A DNA stretch of 64,000 bases, taken from Paulinella micropora. Lineage: Eukaryota > Cercozoa > Imbricatea > Euglyphida > Paulinellidae. Positions within the stretch are counted from its first letter, which is position 1; every line of letters begins with the position of its first letter. The position numbers were made by a program, and so were the translations under genes. Below, piece by piece: positions 1 to 11,260 of this stretch. Where the stretch lies: NCBI GenBank assembly GCA_019918135.1, contig WBZZ01003221.1, forward strand, positions 35,138 to 99,137, written 5' to 3'. The notes under the pieces were generated by a model that saw nothing but the letters and a program-made list of their open reading frames with translations, was not told where the DNA came from and did not search any database.

Positions 1-100
1 TTTATTGAAGTGTTCATTCAATATTTGTCTTTATTAACCATATCAGCATTGGTTTCTATCTAGGAACGCTCTGAGATCTTTCTGAGCTTATATTCTTAAA

Positions 101-604
101 GTGCGTAGGTTTGTGGTACAACAGAACCTTGGTGGCGGACTCCGACTCGTCACTTGGGAACGGAAGCCGGATGTACTCGCGGACGGGGGGAGTGGTGTTC
201 TTGGCTGGTGGCCCGAACATGGTGCGGTCTTCAACCCAGAAGCATGTGGCAACTGGAACCCAGGAGAGCGAAACGTATGCAGCTTCGGAGGTCTTGCATG
301 ACATGGAAGCAATGCGCAATTTGATAAAATCGCTGCCGTGGTCCGACGCCAACCCGCTGAAGAGGGATCTGATGGCGAAGCCAAGGCTGAACGTGGACAA
401 CCAAGCCACGGTATGTTCAGCGCCGAATTCGATCTTTGGGAAGCGGATGCGGCACATCGCACTGCGCCACTACCATGTAACCGAGGCGATAAGGAAGGGG
501 TACCGTCAGCGGACAATCGGGCTGACATACTGTCTAAAGTCATTACCAGCCCATCGCTATTCAAAAAGGGAGCAGACATACTCTCTGGACATACCACTAA
601 GTAG
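101..604 (+). pseudogene. Ty1/copia RNase H relic
   Basis: This is the C-terminal RNase H part of a copia polyprotein. In one frame it reads VADSDSSLGNG, then SSTQKHVATGTQESETYAAS, which match the copia RNase H pattern (first Asp in a 'D-x-D' context, then Glu in an S-x-E-x-E/Y-A context). LNVDNQATV supplies the next Asp. The typical copia ending, ADILSKVITSP, is found only in another frame (338-604), so at least one frameshift is present. No integrase or reverse transcriptase from this copy lies in the window, because it starts at the left edge. A purine tract follows at about 700, as expected for the 3' end of an LTR element. Confidence 0.7.
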
Positions 605-697
605 ACAGAGTTGACACTTTGCAACTCAGTCAGTGTCAGTCAGACATAGGAAGGAAGCAACTAGGACAAGTCCTCAGTACTTGAACTACCTCTGAAA

Positions 698-710
698 TTA
701 GGGGGAGCAT
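698..710 (+). other. Polypurine tract of the left copia relic
   Basis: The purine run TTAGGGGGAGCAT lies about 95 bp after the RNase H relic. This is where copia elements place the primer for plus-strand DNA synthesis, directly before the 3' LTR. The call rests on position and composition only. Confidence 0.45.
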
Positions 711-945
711 TACAACAAAATCTAGTTGTTAGTAATTTCTGACGGCAGTTACTTTAATTATATATATTGACAGGACTGATCTCAATCATTGACACTGACT
801 AATTATGTTAGGACGTAATATGACAATTGCTTTAATTAGCAGGCCATGTGCCTGAGTTTACCGCTCTTTTATTGGCGGCAATCTGTCTACCTAAATAAAT
901 TCTCACAATCTGCAACTAGACCGTCCACCGGAGTTTAATATTACA
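711..945 (+). other. Probable LTR or non-coding remnant
   Basis: AT-rich, gene-free DNA between the polypurine tract and the next copia coding relic. By position it should be a 3' LTR or fused LTRs, but I could not find a matching second copy in the window. Confidence 0.3.
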
Positions 946-1806
946 TTGCAACAATCCCTACCAAAGTGTGGTCTAGGTACAATGAACAAGGAGTTTGCAT
1001 GGTTTGCGTACCAGAGGCTGGTCCGATACGAATGGCGCGAGCCTGGGCCGGCTGGCTCAACCAGCAGTCAACTCCCAGCCAACTACACGAAAGGTGAAAT
1101 TCAACATGTTTGCAGAAGGTTGGCGGGTTTCCCGACATATGTGCCCGATCGAACGAGAATTTTGATACAGGCTGAAGCACGGGACCCACCTCTAACTACG
1201 AGAATCAAATACGACCCTGCATTGGTAAGACGATCGTTTGTTTACACGCTTGTTGAATGCCCTGAGGACAAGGAGGAGCTCAACTACAGCTACAGTGAAG
1301 GCGCACGGGCGCTCATGGCTACTCAGAGCGAGGTAGTACGTTGCATTTTTGACTCTGGCTGTAATCGCATTTTGGTTCATCCAACAGTCAAGACTTCGAA
1401 CAAGGTTAAGGGCAAGACAACAAAGCTAGCAGGAATCACCTCTGACGCACTCAAGGTATCGCTTCGGGGGTCTGCGCACATCGATTTTGTGGCAGGGGAC
1501 GGCAAGGCGAACGAATATACCTTCAATGACGCGTTGGTCACCCAGCACACACCATACACGATTCTATCGCCTGGTGTCATGGACGTGGAGGTGAACTACG
1601 CAAACTGCAACCCAGCACCTACGCCCGCAACGTCGCAGGAGCCAGCCCCCGCTTCCCCTGATTGCTCTCTGCGTCAGTGGTCGTTGAGCAAGCTTACTGG
1701 TGAGTTGATATGGCCTGCGTCGATGACACAATCTCAAATCGCCTATGCTGTCAAGAGATTATCGGTGTACGCACACAAGGCACCGGATGTGGCCTATTCC
1801 ATGGTC
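946..1806 (+). pseudogene. Deleted copia gag-pol: protease joined to the end of reverse transcriptase
   Basis: An open frame begins at a TTG rather than a convincing ATG. Its middle has a retroviral-type aspartic protease signature (VVRCIFDSGCNRILVHP, active-site Asp-Ser-Gly) followed by the LRGSAHIDF and TPYTILSPGVMD blocks of copia proteases. It then passes straight into AYAVKRLSVYAHKAPDVAYS, which belongs to the end of a copia reverse transcriptase. The integrase and most of the reverse transcriptase are missing, so this is an internally deleted copy. The frame is cut at 1806 by the nested element and resumes at 10609: TGGTC at 1802-1806 is repeated at 10609-10613, and joining across one copy keeps the frame. 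Confidence 0.7.
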
Positions 1807-2347
1807 CGACAGAGTAGCAGTCCTTCCGAACCGGAAGGCTTACTAGACCACGGGCAATGATTTTTGCCGGAATCAAAGGAGGTGTGCGCAGAGGGTGGGC
1901 AATGCCGTGAAGCACTTGACCACACTCTAGTCCCAATAACTAGTCAATACAAACGTCCAAGTATTACTATTCCGTTATTAAATGTCAAGTGTTTTCAGTT
2001 CACTTATGCAGTGTTGTTACCTTTTAATTCTAAGTACAAACAGTGCTGCTTGAGCACAAGAACTACGATCCCTATCCGTTCCATCTATTGCTATCCGTTC
2101 TATAATTGGTTGGTCTACATAGGTCCCGACGGAGACCAACTCTATTCTGGATAAAGCGAGAATGTTTCGAAAGGAAGAATTGTAGATTGTGCCGCTGTAA
2201 GTTGCACATCCTTTCCGTACTTGTAAAGAAATATGGTAATATAAAGGCAAATGGCAAGGAGGGCCGGCAGAGAATATATTTACGTGAATTTGCCATAAAG
2301 GACAAATCCGGTAACGGATATTCTCAAATAACGGTATTTCTCCGACG
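1807..2347 (-). repeat. 3' LTR of the nested copia element
   Basis: 541-bp direct repeat nearly identical to 10068-10608. It begins CGACAGAGTAGC and ends TCCGACG on the plus strand. The copy at 10068 ends TCCAACG. Confidence 0.85.
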
Positions 2348-3646
2348 CTCCCCTTCAAAGAACGTAAATTAATCTGCCTTGTCTGCTGAACTTTGGAATA
2401 ATTTATTATTATGTCAGCACCAAGGACCTTATGATTATAATGACAATAAACATGTCTAAGCCCTAACACACGTTGGCGGTGAAAAGCCAGACCCTGGTTG
2501 GTCACGACGACGACAACTTACCCTCACTCTCTCTAAGTATGTCGGATGTGGCTACCCGGCTTACCGCGGCATGTCTGTATCGTTAGATTACAAGCAAGGC
2601 TGGCGTCCCACGGTATAGCTAGGCCTCTCCGACGAGAAGAAGATTATTTTCTACTCAATTGCTCAAAGGCAAAAAGTCCCGCCCATCCCGGCTGAATACT
2701 TGTGAAGAAAATCATGCATCGGAAATTATGAACATATAATCAAAAGATAATAAGTCAACTAGTCGACTTAATAAATGTTAATCCGGTAATATGAGTTACG
2801 GTTAAATTTAATGATTTTGCTATCCCTGATGAATATATGATCAACATAATATCCATATATATAACGTATAGACACGGACATCACATAATGATATATAAAA
2901 AGTGAGATTAAATATTACAATAAAAGTTATGAAGGCAAATACGTATATAATATGAAATATGAAATATAATCATGCCAAATTAACGCAGTAGTCATAGAAC
3001 AACGAGTTCTAAGAGAAAATGCAGTTTATTTAGTATGAGATATAAATGCGACTTAGCAAAAACAAAAACATCAGCATTTCCCCGGCAAGGGGTACCTTTC
3101 GGAAAACAACATGTAAAAACATTATGTTTAGAAGGGTCTGAGCCGGCGGAACGCGAGGTTTTCGATGCGCTAAGGACGCCGGGCGCGTTGGCTACGGATC
3201 CGCATCAAAAATTATCCTCTAGGTCCTTTTCCCTGGGACTTAGTATTGCGCTCTGAGCCCGTTTCTTGCTCGACTACCTAAAGTTCCTATCAACGGAGAA
3301 AGAGGATAGCGAAAAGCAAAAACACTCCAAAAGCACAAAAAAAACGTGGTGGCGAGTCCGAACAACCTATAATAGCGCTTTTGGACACAAAATCTCTAAG
3401 AGCCGAGGGCTGCTTAGTGACTTTGTCCAGAAGCGCGCCGTCACGCGTTGACGCCGCCCACTTCCGATTCAGCCGAACGCAGCGCGAAATACAACCTAAA
3501 CAACTGGGGTAGATAAGGAATAGCGAGGTTGACCCTCGTAATAGATAAAACAAGACCAACCTTGAGTAATTACACTCATTTCCGGTCCCCGGTTCCTTGA
3601 CTTAGCCAAAATTGGCATTAACCCCCTGCTATGGCTAGCTCGCCTA
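2348..3646. other. No gene seen between copia RNase H and the LTR
   Basis: About 1.3 kb. The first part is AT-rich, and the part from about 3060 to 3500 is more GC-rich. Only short open frames occur, and none resembles a known protein. By position it is the 3' untranslated part of the nested element, which is long for copia and may hold further inserted or decayed sequence. Confidence 0.5.
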
Positions 3647-4146
3647 TCAGTCCGTGAGCGCCATCTTTCTAAGCGCTTCCAAATCCAATGCGGGGCAAAA
3701 CACTTCTAACAACGCGTCTGCTTGATCCTTGGGTAAATACTTAGTCAGTACGTCTCCTAACTGCCCCTGGTACCTACTTTCCTGAACATTGCTATGCTTT
3801 CCTGTTCTAACTCGTGCAGGTAGTGTTCTTCCAAAGGCAAATGTTTAGTGCGTGGTCCGGCGAACCCGCGCTGTGCAGGTAGTATGGTTTGGGCATTATC
3901 CTCATGAACGTCGAATGGTTTAGCCTCCGGGATGCCTAATTCATCTCGCATGTTGCAAATGGACATAGCTTCCCTTTGGGCTTCGTTCGCTGCGAAAATT
4001 TCCGCATCGTTCGAAGAAAGTGCTACCTTTGACTGTCTTTTGGACAACCAAGCTACGGGATCTCCTCCTACCAAGACTACATACCCAGTACGAGATTTCC
4101 CCGTCTTTAGACAAACCCTATGAGCCGCATCGGGCCAAACTGTCAT
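3647..4146 (-). pseudogene. Copia RNase H, nested element
   Basis: The frame 4146-3757 reads HRVCLKTGKSRTGYVVLVGG, VAWLSKRQSKVALSSNDAEI and a DVHEDNAQTI block, matching copia RNase H (SGYV, SKRQ-VALSS-x-AE, EDN). The usual end of the domain, GQLGDVLTKYLPKDQADALL, continues in a second frame down to 3647, so there is one frameshift near 3770. The first Asp is in VWPDAAH. Confidence 0.75.
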
Positions 4147-4217
4147 TGGTCCTACTGATCCTGCCTTACCTACTGCACTAGGCTCCTTCTTACTGAACCT
4201 TAGTACTCTATCGTTTT

Positions 4218-5363
4218 TCAGGTTCGGATGATCTTTCCTAACTTGGCATAGGTCTTTCCCACATCTACTGTCTGCATTACACTAGCAGAATTGAGCGCTT
4301 CATCTATATCCGGCCTCGTCATCTTAGCCAAAAAGAGTAAAATCCCAACTATCTGTGGAATCGAAAATTGTCTAAGTCTAGCTTGCGAATCCAACGGCAT
4401 CGGGTCTGTTTTCGATCCTGGTGTTGCGCTAGGTTTGCATTGGTCATACCCGTAAAATTTTACAACCTTTCGAGCGTAACTTTGCTGATTTAGAATTATT
4501 TCGGACTTGGTCTGAATTATTTCCATACCCTTGAATTCTTTCGCTAAACCGAGTCTTTTGATGGGGAAGTTCATCTCAAGTTTATCGCAAAAACGATCAT
4601 AGGCTAATTTGTTAGGCGCCATGAATATGAGGTCATCAACATGAAAAACACCTACAATTCCGTCACCTAATTTCACTCCCTTCTCCGAAAACATACAAGG
4701 GTCGGATTTGAGCGTGATAAAGCCTAACTGTCTCAAAAGTCCAGAAAATATGTCATACCAGCGTTTCCCTGCTTGGGACGCTCCGTACAACGCCTTGACT
4801 ACTTTCCATATCTTCCCTACTCTCCCTATCACGGATGCTCCATGCGGTGGGCGAGCGTATATGGCGTCAATCATGTCAGCATTAACATAAGCATTTTTAA
4901 AGTCTACTCCATACAATCTCCTACCATAGCTAACTGTCAACTTGCAAAGAAGCAAAACTGAACGGTGATTCGCACATGGTACGTAGAGCTGTTCGGGGTT
5001 GTAGCTTATTCCCGGTTGCAATTGATCTCCCCTCAATGATAAACGCGACTTGACGAACCTAAGTCCATCCTGGTCCGTTTTGACCTTGTGCACCCAAGTT
5101 AACCCTACTATCTTAACTCCTGCTTTTCTGGCTTCGCTTTCATCTACCCATTGGTAAGTCTTGAACTCGGGTATCGAACGCAGCTCTTTATCTATCCCTG
5201 CCTGTAGATCTTTGAGTGTCATGCCTTCAATTGCTAAGTCTGGTGGCAAATGTATGTAAAACATCCATTCACTCACTTCGTCATGTGAGATGCAATCATC
5301 CATGTCATACATAGTGGTAACATGATGTGTAGAGATGCAGGTTAAATCTACTTGCTTCCTCAC
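4218..5363 (-). pseudogene. Copia reverse transcriptase, nested element
   Basis: An open stretch of 381 codons without a real ATG start, part of a longer polyprotein. It has the copia core: VGLTWVHKVKTDQDG, RLSLRGDQLQPG, YGVDFKNAYVNADM (first catalytic Asp), KALYGASQAGKRWYD, then GVFHVDDLIFMA with the catalytic Asp-Asp pair (HVDD where YVDD is usual), and MTRPDIDEAL near the end. It is separated by stops from both integrase and RNase H, so the polyprotein is no longer continuous. Confidence 0.85.
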
Positions 5364-5467
5364 CCTTTACCGCTGACTATGTTCGCTTCTGACACTTTGT
5401 CGCTTTGCTCCCAAGTTAATCTCTTGGCTGGGGCCTTATCCTCTATATACTTCGATGTGGGGTCAAG

Positions 5468-5995
5468 TTAGGCGCTAGGGCTATTCATATCTATAGGCAA
5501 GGGCCCTATACTAATGCGCTCATCTAATTGCTCCCCTTGGACTGCTTCAACCTCGTAAGGTTCCTGTTCAGTCTCTATCTTGGCCTCTACCTTATCCTCT
5601 ACCTCGCTGTCTACATGCGGTGAAGTGGTGGGACTGTGTGGGAATGGTGCAACTGAAAGGTCAGTGGAACTGGGCTCGAAATTGTCTACCTGGCTAGTTC
5701 CTACGGCTATCCCGGTGTCTATGAGCCCCTGTGTTGTGCTTGGGTCATTTTCATCGTCGATTTCTGGCTGTGCGTCTATCTTCCCCTCAGTTGCATCTTC
5801 CCATACTACTTTAGGTTCAATTGACTCCCCTACCCTACTAAGATCAAAACGGACATTTCTGACTCCTGATAATACCTTCTGTCCGTCCCAAACTCTGGAC
5901 AAATCGCGATGCATATCGTATCCAACTAACTTTACTAACTTACCGGGCATGGATCCTTTACTGTTTACTTTTCCTACGTGCATTATCCCATACAC
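5468..5995 (-). pseudogene. Copia integrase C-terminal region and linker
   Basis: A 175-codon open segment between integrase core and reverse transcriptase. It starts with GIMHVGKVNSKGSMPGKLVKLVGYD, which fits the C-terminal module of copia integrases. An acidic, Pro/Ser-rich linker follows, as is common before copia reverse transcriptase. The first Met is probably not a true start. Confidence 0.55.
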
Positions 5996-6263
5996 CCAAT
6001 TGGTCGCAATTGGTGCAATGGCGGTGCCCGTTTGAACAGTAACTGATAAGGGGACATGCCCTTATGCTGTCCTTTAGTTAAAGGCAAAATATTATATAAC
6101 ACAATGGCTGTATGCTCCATTTCTGCCCAGAGGTTAGGAGGAAATCGAGCTTGCTGCCTAAGTGCGCGAGCAGGCCCCCCGTCACCCCATTCATTCTCTC
6201 AGCTCTCGCGTTGCCATCTTTATCTGCTGTGGCTGCATCTTTCCATATAATATCATTATATTT

Positions 6264-6803
6264 CTAACTAATCTCTCTTGGGGCAGTGAACTCCTGATCG
6301 CAAACTATGACTTTAACTTTATTTTCTGTCTGTCTCTCTATGAATGCTATTGCTTTATGTATACAAAATACGAACTCATTCTTGTGTCGCAAATAGAAAT
6401 CTAATGCGTACCCCGAGAAATCATCCATAACCGTAAATTTATATCTTCTCCCCTCTCTGGACATTACTCTCCATGGGCCTTGTGTATCGCAGTGCAACAT
6501 CTCTCCCACTCTCTCTGCTCTATGCAAATGATTAGAGGCAAAACGAGGCAACACGCTAGCTTTAGCTATCATGCATGGCTCACACATTCTGCACTCTTCT
6601 CTCGCACTCTCTACTGTTCCATCTCTACCTATTAACTTCATACCTATGGCGTCTGCGAAAGCTTTGGTTCGCTCCCAACTCACATGTCCCGCCATGGCAT
6701 GAACTATACTAACTGGCAGTGCTCTCACTCTCTTGACCTTAGAAGGGTACTTCACAAACAAAACAGCATTCTTTATTATTATATTAGATGATTTATTGCT
6801 CAC
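6264..6803 (-). pseudogene. Copia pre-integrase zinc motif and integrase core
   Basis: The frame contains HAMAGHVSWERTKAF and CRMCEPCMIAKA, the His-His-Cys-Cys GAG-pre-integrase motif. It then reads LHCDTQGPWRV, the first catalytic Asp of the rve core, and KFTVMDDFSGYALDFYLRHK. VIVCDQEFTAPREIS carries the second catalytic Asp before the frame stops. The third acidic residue is outside this open frame, so the copy is broken here. Confidence 0.8.
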
Positions 6804-7040
6804 TTTACTCTCTCTTGCTTATGTTATGGTCCCTTTTATGTCTGTGAGTGTGGGCTTTATGCTTGGGTTAGAACCACTCTGTTGCCCCGCCTCTCTCTCT
6901 CTCTCTCTTTCTGGCACTCCCTTGGGGATGAAACGACGATTGGGGTCTAGCTTACTATCCTTACTGCCATCGATAAAGCAAAGCTTTCGTTAGTCTCCCC
7001 CTGACCGGGATGTCCTTTTCCTTCACCATCAGTGCCCCCT

Positions 7041-7343
7041 TCAATATGAACATCTGTCTATTTTGATGGAGTACTGCCCGGTGATGGAAATGGTCCATAG
7101 GTCCGGTGGGAGCAACGTTGATGGGCATGTGAGGATCATAGAAGGCTTCTTACATATTTTATGTATGTTTCCCCCTCCATCTGTGCTCGACACACACATC
7201 ATCCCTGCCTCGTCTATCACTCGTGTTCCATTCCCTGTACTGAATGTAACTTTCGCGATCTTTTTCATATCTTTCATCATCGTTTCGTCATGACAGACAA
7301 ACTGTGTCGCCCCACTGTCTTTTGCTAGTCTACTGTGTGCCAT
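7041..7343 (-). pseudogene. Copia aspartic protease
   Basis: SRLAKDSGATQFVCHDE is the copia protease active site (Asp-Ser-Gly-Ala-Thr). A TGNGTRVIDEAGMM block typical of the domain follows. The frame ends after 100 codons, before the integrase zinc motif. Confidence 0.75.
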
Positions 7344-8395
7344 AACTGTGGTGGTGTCAACATTTTTCTTTGATTTTTCTTCTTGTCTTTCTTCTTCTTC
7401 TTTTTCATCTTCTTTTTCTTTTTCTTCTTCTTCGTCTGCTCTTCTTCTGACTCTGACCCAAAGGACTCTGAGGGCTCAGACGACATCATTTCTGGTACGT
7501 CGTCTGAGTCATCAGGATCATAGTCTCTATCTGGCATGTCTGTATTTGTCCTTTCAACTCGTCTTGCAAACTCGTAATCACTGCTCTCACCTGTCTATCT
7601 AACTGTGTAATCCTCTCTCTTGATGCTCCTGTGATCAACTCTTGAGGGACTGTCACCTCTACGAACTTACCTGAGGGGTCTAATCTAACCTCTATCTCGT
7701 CGTTCGTTGTGTTCGGTGTGAATGGAGTGATTGGAGTGATTGGTGTGATTGGTGTGTGTTTGCTGTCGTTTTGAATGGAATAAGGACTGGGGCTGTTGCG
7801 TGTGTTGTGAGTCACTGTTACTAACTCTATGGCTCTCATCACATCTGTGAGGTATTCGTTTATCGTTCCACCTACCTCAATCACCCTCCTCTCATCCCAT
7901 ACTCCCCTGATCTCTTTATCTCTCTCGCTATCTCTCCAACTGAGTGCATTCCTATGCTCGAGACTAGTTTGTGAGGTGAGATGAGCTCATGCTGTGTCTC
8001 TGAGGGTGTGGGTGAGGTAATACTTACCTTTTCCTCATCCACAGGGACGCTGAGAGCAGACCTTGTGCGCGGAGGCGAGTGTTGAGCAGACTGGGAAGTT
8101 TCCACGCCGGCGCGACCGGTCTATTGTGACAAACCTACAAGACTCCATGTAAGTGAGTTTAGTGTAGCTGAGGGGGTGAGATTACTAACGCAAGGTGGGG
8201 GTTGGTAATTCCAATCCTCTCCTTCAGCTACACAGCGTAAATTTCCGAACATGTCAAGAAATTCTTTCGCGATTTCACGTAACTTTGTCTCGTTAGGATA
8301 GTTTACGACATGCTTGCAATTCTTTCAGCTGGTTTGGTCTCTTTTGTTGGTTTGTTTGTTGTTGTTGTTATCGTTGTTGTTGTCTGAGTCGCTTT
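7344..8395 (-). pseudogene. Gag-pol linker of the nested copia, low-complexity
   Basis: Several overlapping open pieces between the zinc knuckles and protease encode acidic and lysine-run sequence (for example a KKKKKKKK-MKKKKKKD stretch at about 7350-7450) and Thr-Pro-Ile repeats. No domain is recognised. The pieces are in different frames, so frameshifts have accumulated. Confidence 0.45.
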
Positions 8396-9093
8396 CTACT
8401 TTGTGCTCTTCTTTGTCTGTTCGTCTTGTGGACGTGGAGTGTTGGGGTGAGATGGTGGTGCTACACCTATCTGCTTCCCTACCAATGTCTTGGTGACACT
8501 CGCGTCTTTGTTCGTTGTTTGTTTGGTCTTGTTCTTGTTCTCTTTCTTTGTGGGTGGAGGCATGAGCAACGACTGCATATTTGCATTGTGCAAGTGAGGC
8601 AGTGAGATTGTTCTTGACAGACTAGACCTATCGACTCCAGCAATAGGTGTGCGTGACTTGTCTTCATTGTTGTGTGGCGATGTGAGTGGAGCAGGCAAAA
8701 GTATGACAGAGGGTGGAACTGTTGCATCACTCTCTTCATCACTTTCTTCATCTATCTCCCCACCATGCAATACAAACACTGACAGTGTTCCTTCAAACAA
8801 GTCTGCATCTTCCTTTCCTTCGTCTTCCTCACCTACATCCTCCTGAACATCGCCTACATCTAAGGCTATGTCATCGAGAACTGTAATCCTTTCTTCCAAC
8901 GGAATATCTTTTCCGCTATACTCACCTTGCGCCAAAACCATTGTTTTGGCTCTGGGACATTGAGCACGATTGTGTTTCTTACCTGTGCACCGGTTGCAAG
9001 GCAACTTCGGGCAAGTCGCACGCCAGTGGTCCTTCGCCCCGCACTTGTAGCAACCTTGCTTGTCTTCCTCACTCTCGCTCTCTTATGAAACAA
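8396..9093 (-). pseudogene. Gag zinc-knuckle region, nested copia
   Basis: Two CCHC zinc knuckles are read on the minus strand near 8960-9075: CYKCGAKDHWRATC and CNRCTGKKHNRAQC, both exactly C-x2-C-x4-H-x4-C. These bind RNA in retroelement Gag proteins. A long acidic and Ser/Pro-rich tail follows. The frame differs from that of the Gag core upstream. Confidence 0.8.
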
Positions 9094-10063
9094 AAGTACC
9101 TTGAGCCGGTCTGCGAGTGAGGGTTGAGGTGTTTGGTTTGTGTGTTATCTGTCTAGTGTGGGTGCTCCGAGATTCCGGACCTGTATTCAGACGGAAATTT
9201 TGCCACACTTGAAGGATGACTCTCTCAACCTCACTGTGGTTCAGTCGGTCCTCTCGACCGAGTTGGTAAACCATCGTGTCTAGCCCTGCAAATACCGTAT
9301 GCTTCTTGAATTTCATCAACAAGAACGACGAGAAGAACTCATCCGGAATTTTCCCACCATGGTCCCTCTGAATGCACTCTTCCAAGTATCTATTTCTATC
9401 TAACCACAGCTCAATGTCCCCTCTTGGATATGAGGAGATGAACACGAGCATGCGTTTGATCATACCTGCAGCGTTGGCTCCTCCATACCGGCGCTTGACA
9501 AGCACTATCATTCTTATAGGATTGCCATCAGTCACGGTCATACATAGTGCAATGAGGGTGGGATGCTTGAAGGCAACTGACACGTAAAGGCTTAGCTTGC
9601 GCATTGCCTTGGCGTGCTCCTTGCGTTCTTTCAGCTTGCGTCTCCTCGCTCTTCTCTCTTTCTTTGACCTGCTTCTCGCTTTAGGTCGTATGCGTGCATC
9701 TTGGCTCTCTTTTGCTTTAGAGGCCTCAGCGTCAGCAGATTTCTTACCCGGTCCCGTATCTGGGGATGGTGTTTTAGACTTTAGTTCTTCACGATCTACT
9801 GAGTCACCATCGCTGGTGTCTGACTCCGTGCTGTACTGTTCATCAACACTAAAAGCTGACTCATCCCATGGATATTTTTCTTCCTCTCTCTCTGGGTGTT
9901 TCGCTATGAAACTGACTATGTCTCCTAGCTGTGAACTCTCAGAGGTTGCAACCAGCTTGAACGTGAATTCCCAATTTTGAAACCGATCTTCGAAGACCTG
10001 TTCAAGCTCGGGAATGCTGCTCAGATGCGTTTTCTTGCCCGTCTTCTCGCGAGCAAGGCTCAT
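9083..10063 (-). pseudogene. Gag core of the nested copia
   Basis: Open frame from an ATG at 10063, directly inside the 5' LTR edge (MSLAREKTGKKTH...). It encodes about 326 residues with a basic coiled region (RSRSKKERRARRRKLKERKEHAK) and a helical second half ending before the zinc knuckles. Gag assembles the particle. The earlier in-frame start inside the LTR is unlikely because the LTR should carry the promoter and leader. Confidence 0.6.
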
Positions 10064-10067
10064 TAAC

Positions 10068-10608
10068 CGACAGAGTAGCAGTCCTTCCGAACCGGAAGGC
10101 TTACTAGACCACGGGCAATGATTTTTGCCGGAATTAAAGGAGGTGTGCGCAGAGGGTGGGCAATGCAGTGAAGCACTTGACCACATTCTAGTCCCAATAA
10201 CTAGTCAATACAAGCGTCCAAGTATTACTATTCCGTTATTAAATGTCAAGTGTTTTCAGTTCACTTATGCAGTGTTGTTACCTTTTAACTCTGAGTACAA
10301 ACAGTGCTGCTTGAGCACAAGAACTACGATCCCTATCCGTTCCATCTATTGCTATCCGTTCTATAATTGGTTGGTCTACATAGGTCCCGACGGAGACCAA
10401 CTCTATTCTAGATAAAGCGAGAATGTCTCGAAAGGAAGAATTGTAGATTGTGCCACTGTAAGTTGCACATCCTTTCCGTACTTGTAAAGAAATATGGTAA
10501 TATAAAGGCAAATGGCAAGGAGGGCCGGCAGAGAATATATTTACGTGAATTTGCCATAAAGGACAAATCCGGTAACGGATATTCTCAAATAACGGTATTT
10601 CTCCAACG
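10068..10608 (-). repeat. 5' LTR of the nested copia element
   Basis: 541-bp partner of 1807-2347. Reading on the minus strand it precedes gag. No tRNA primer-binding site could be recognised between its end and the gag ATG, which is only about 5 bp away. Confidence 0.85.
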
Positions 10609-11260
10609 TGGTCGGGCGAATCTATCGTCACCTACGCAACGAGAAGGGATTATTCTTCCCGGCGGCTGTCGACAAAGGCATAGTTGAGCTCATCTCCTAC
10701 AGCGACTCCGACCTCGGTAATTGTCAATTTATCCGTCGATCGCGGAATGGCGAACATCATATGCTAACAGGCCCCGTGAGCTGGAACTCCCGACGCCAAT
10801 CGACCGTGGCGCTCTCAACCATGGAATCGGAGACGATCAGTCTATCCCAGACTACCCGGACTGCAATCGCACTACAGTCATTCTTAACGGAGTTGGGATT
10901 TCCGGTCACAAACCCTGCTGTGATTTATGCCGACAATCGCTGATCAATTACGGCATCGACTAACGGACTCGGAGGTCCACGCGCAAGGCATCTTTCACTT
11001 AAGCACCACTATGTGGTTGAACAGGTGCGAGACCAGAAAGTCACCGTCCGGTACATACCATCTGCGGAGAACTTGGCGGACATCTACACTAAACCGTTAC
11101 CGGTCCCGCAATTCAACAGTCTGGTTGAACAGTTCATGGTTCGTCTTTCGGACTACCTTGCGGATGACGAGGACAGCATACCACCAACGGCACCGACCTT
11201 GCCTACCGCACCTGCAACTCCGAAGAAGAAGCGTGCAAAGAAGAAGGCTGCGCGGAAGTA
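10609..11260 (+). pseudogene. Continuation of the interrupted plus-strand copia: RNase H
   Basis: Resumes the frame broken at 1806. GRIYRHLRNEKGLFF is followed by LISYSDSDLGNC (catalytic Asp), RRQSTVALSTMESETISLSQ (catalytic Glu) and AVIYADNR (catalytic Asp). A small frameshift near 10940 leads into ARHLSLKHHYVVEQV and NLADIYTKPLPVPQF, the standard copia C-terminus. It ends with a basic Lys/Ala tail. Confidence 0.8.

Larger units (their letters stand above)
1807..10608 (-). mobile_element. Nested Ty1/copia-type LTR retrotransposon, minus strand
   Basis: Two direct repeats of 541 bp (1807-2347 and 10068-10608), differing at roughly ten positions, enclose minus-strand gag, zinc knuckles, protease, integrase, reverse transcriptase and RNase H in copia order (integrase before reverse transcriptase). 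The element is flanked by the 5-bp duplication TGGTC (1802-1806, 10609-10613). Excising it restores ...AYSMV-GRIYRHL... in the surrounding plus-strand copia frame. The coding region is split into several frames, so the copy is probably dead, although its LTRs are still about 98 percent alike. The LTR ends do not show the usual TG...CA. Confidence 0.85.

Noticed and set aside
1864-2372. Small frames repeated at 10125-10687
   Set aside because: They are repeated only because they lie in the LTRs; no protein features.
7348-7602. Long Ser-rich open frame on the plus strand
   Set aside because: It is the reverse of the Lys-rich low-complexity linker of the nested copia and has no domain.
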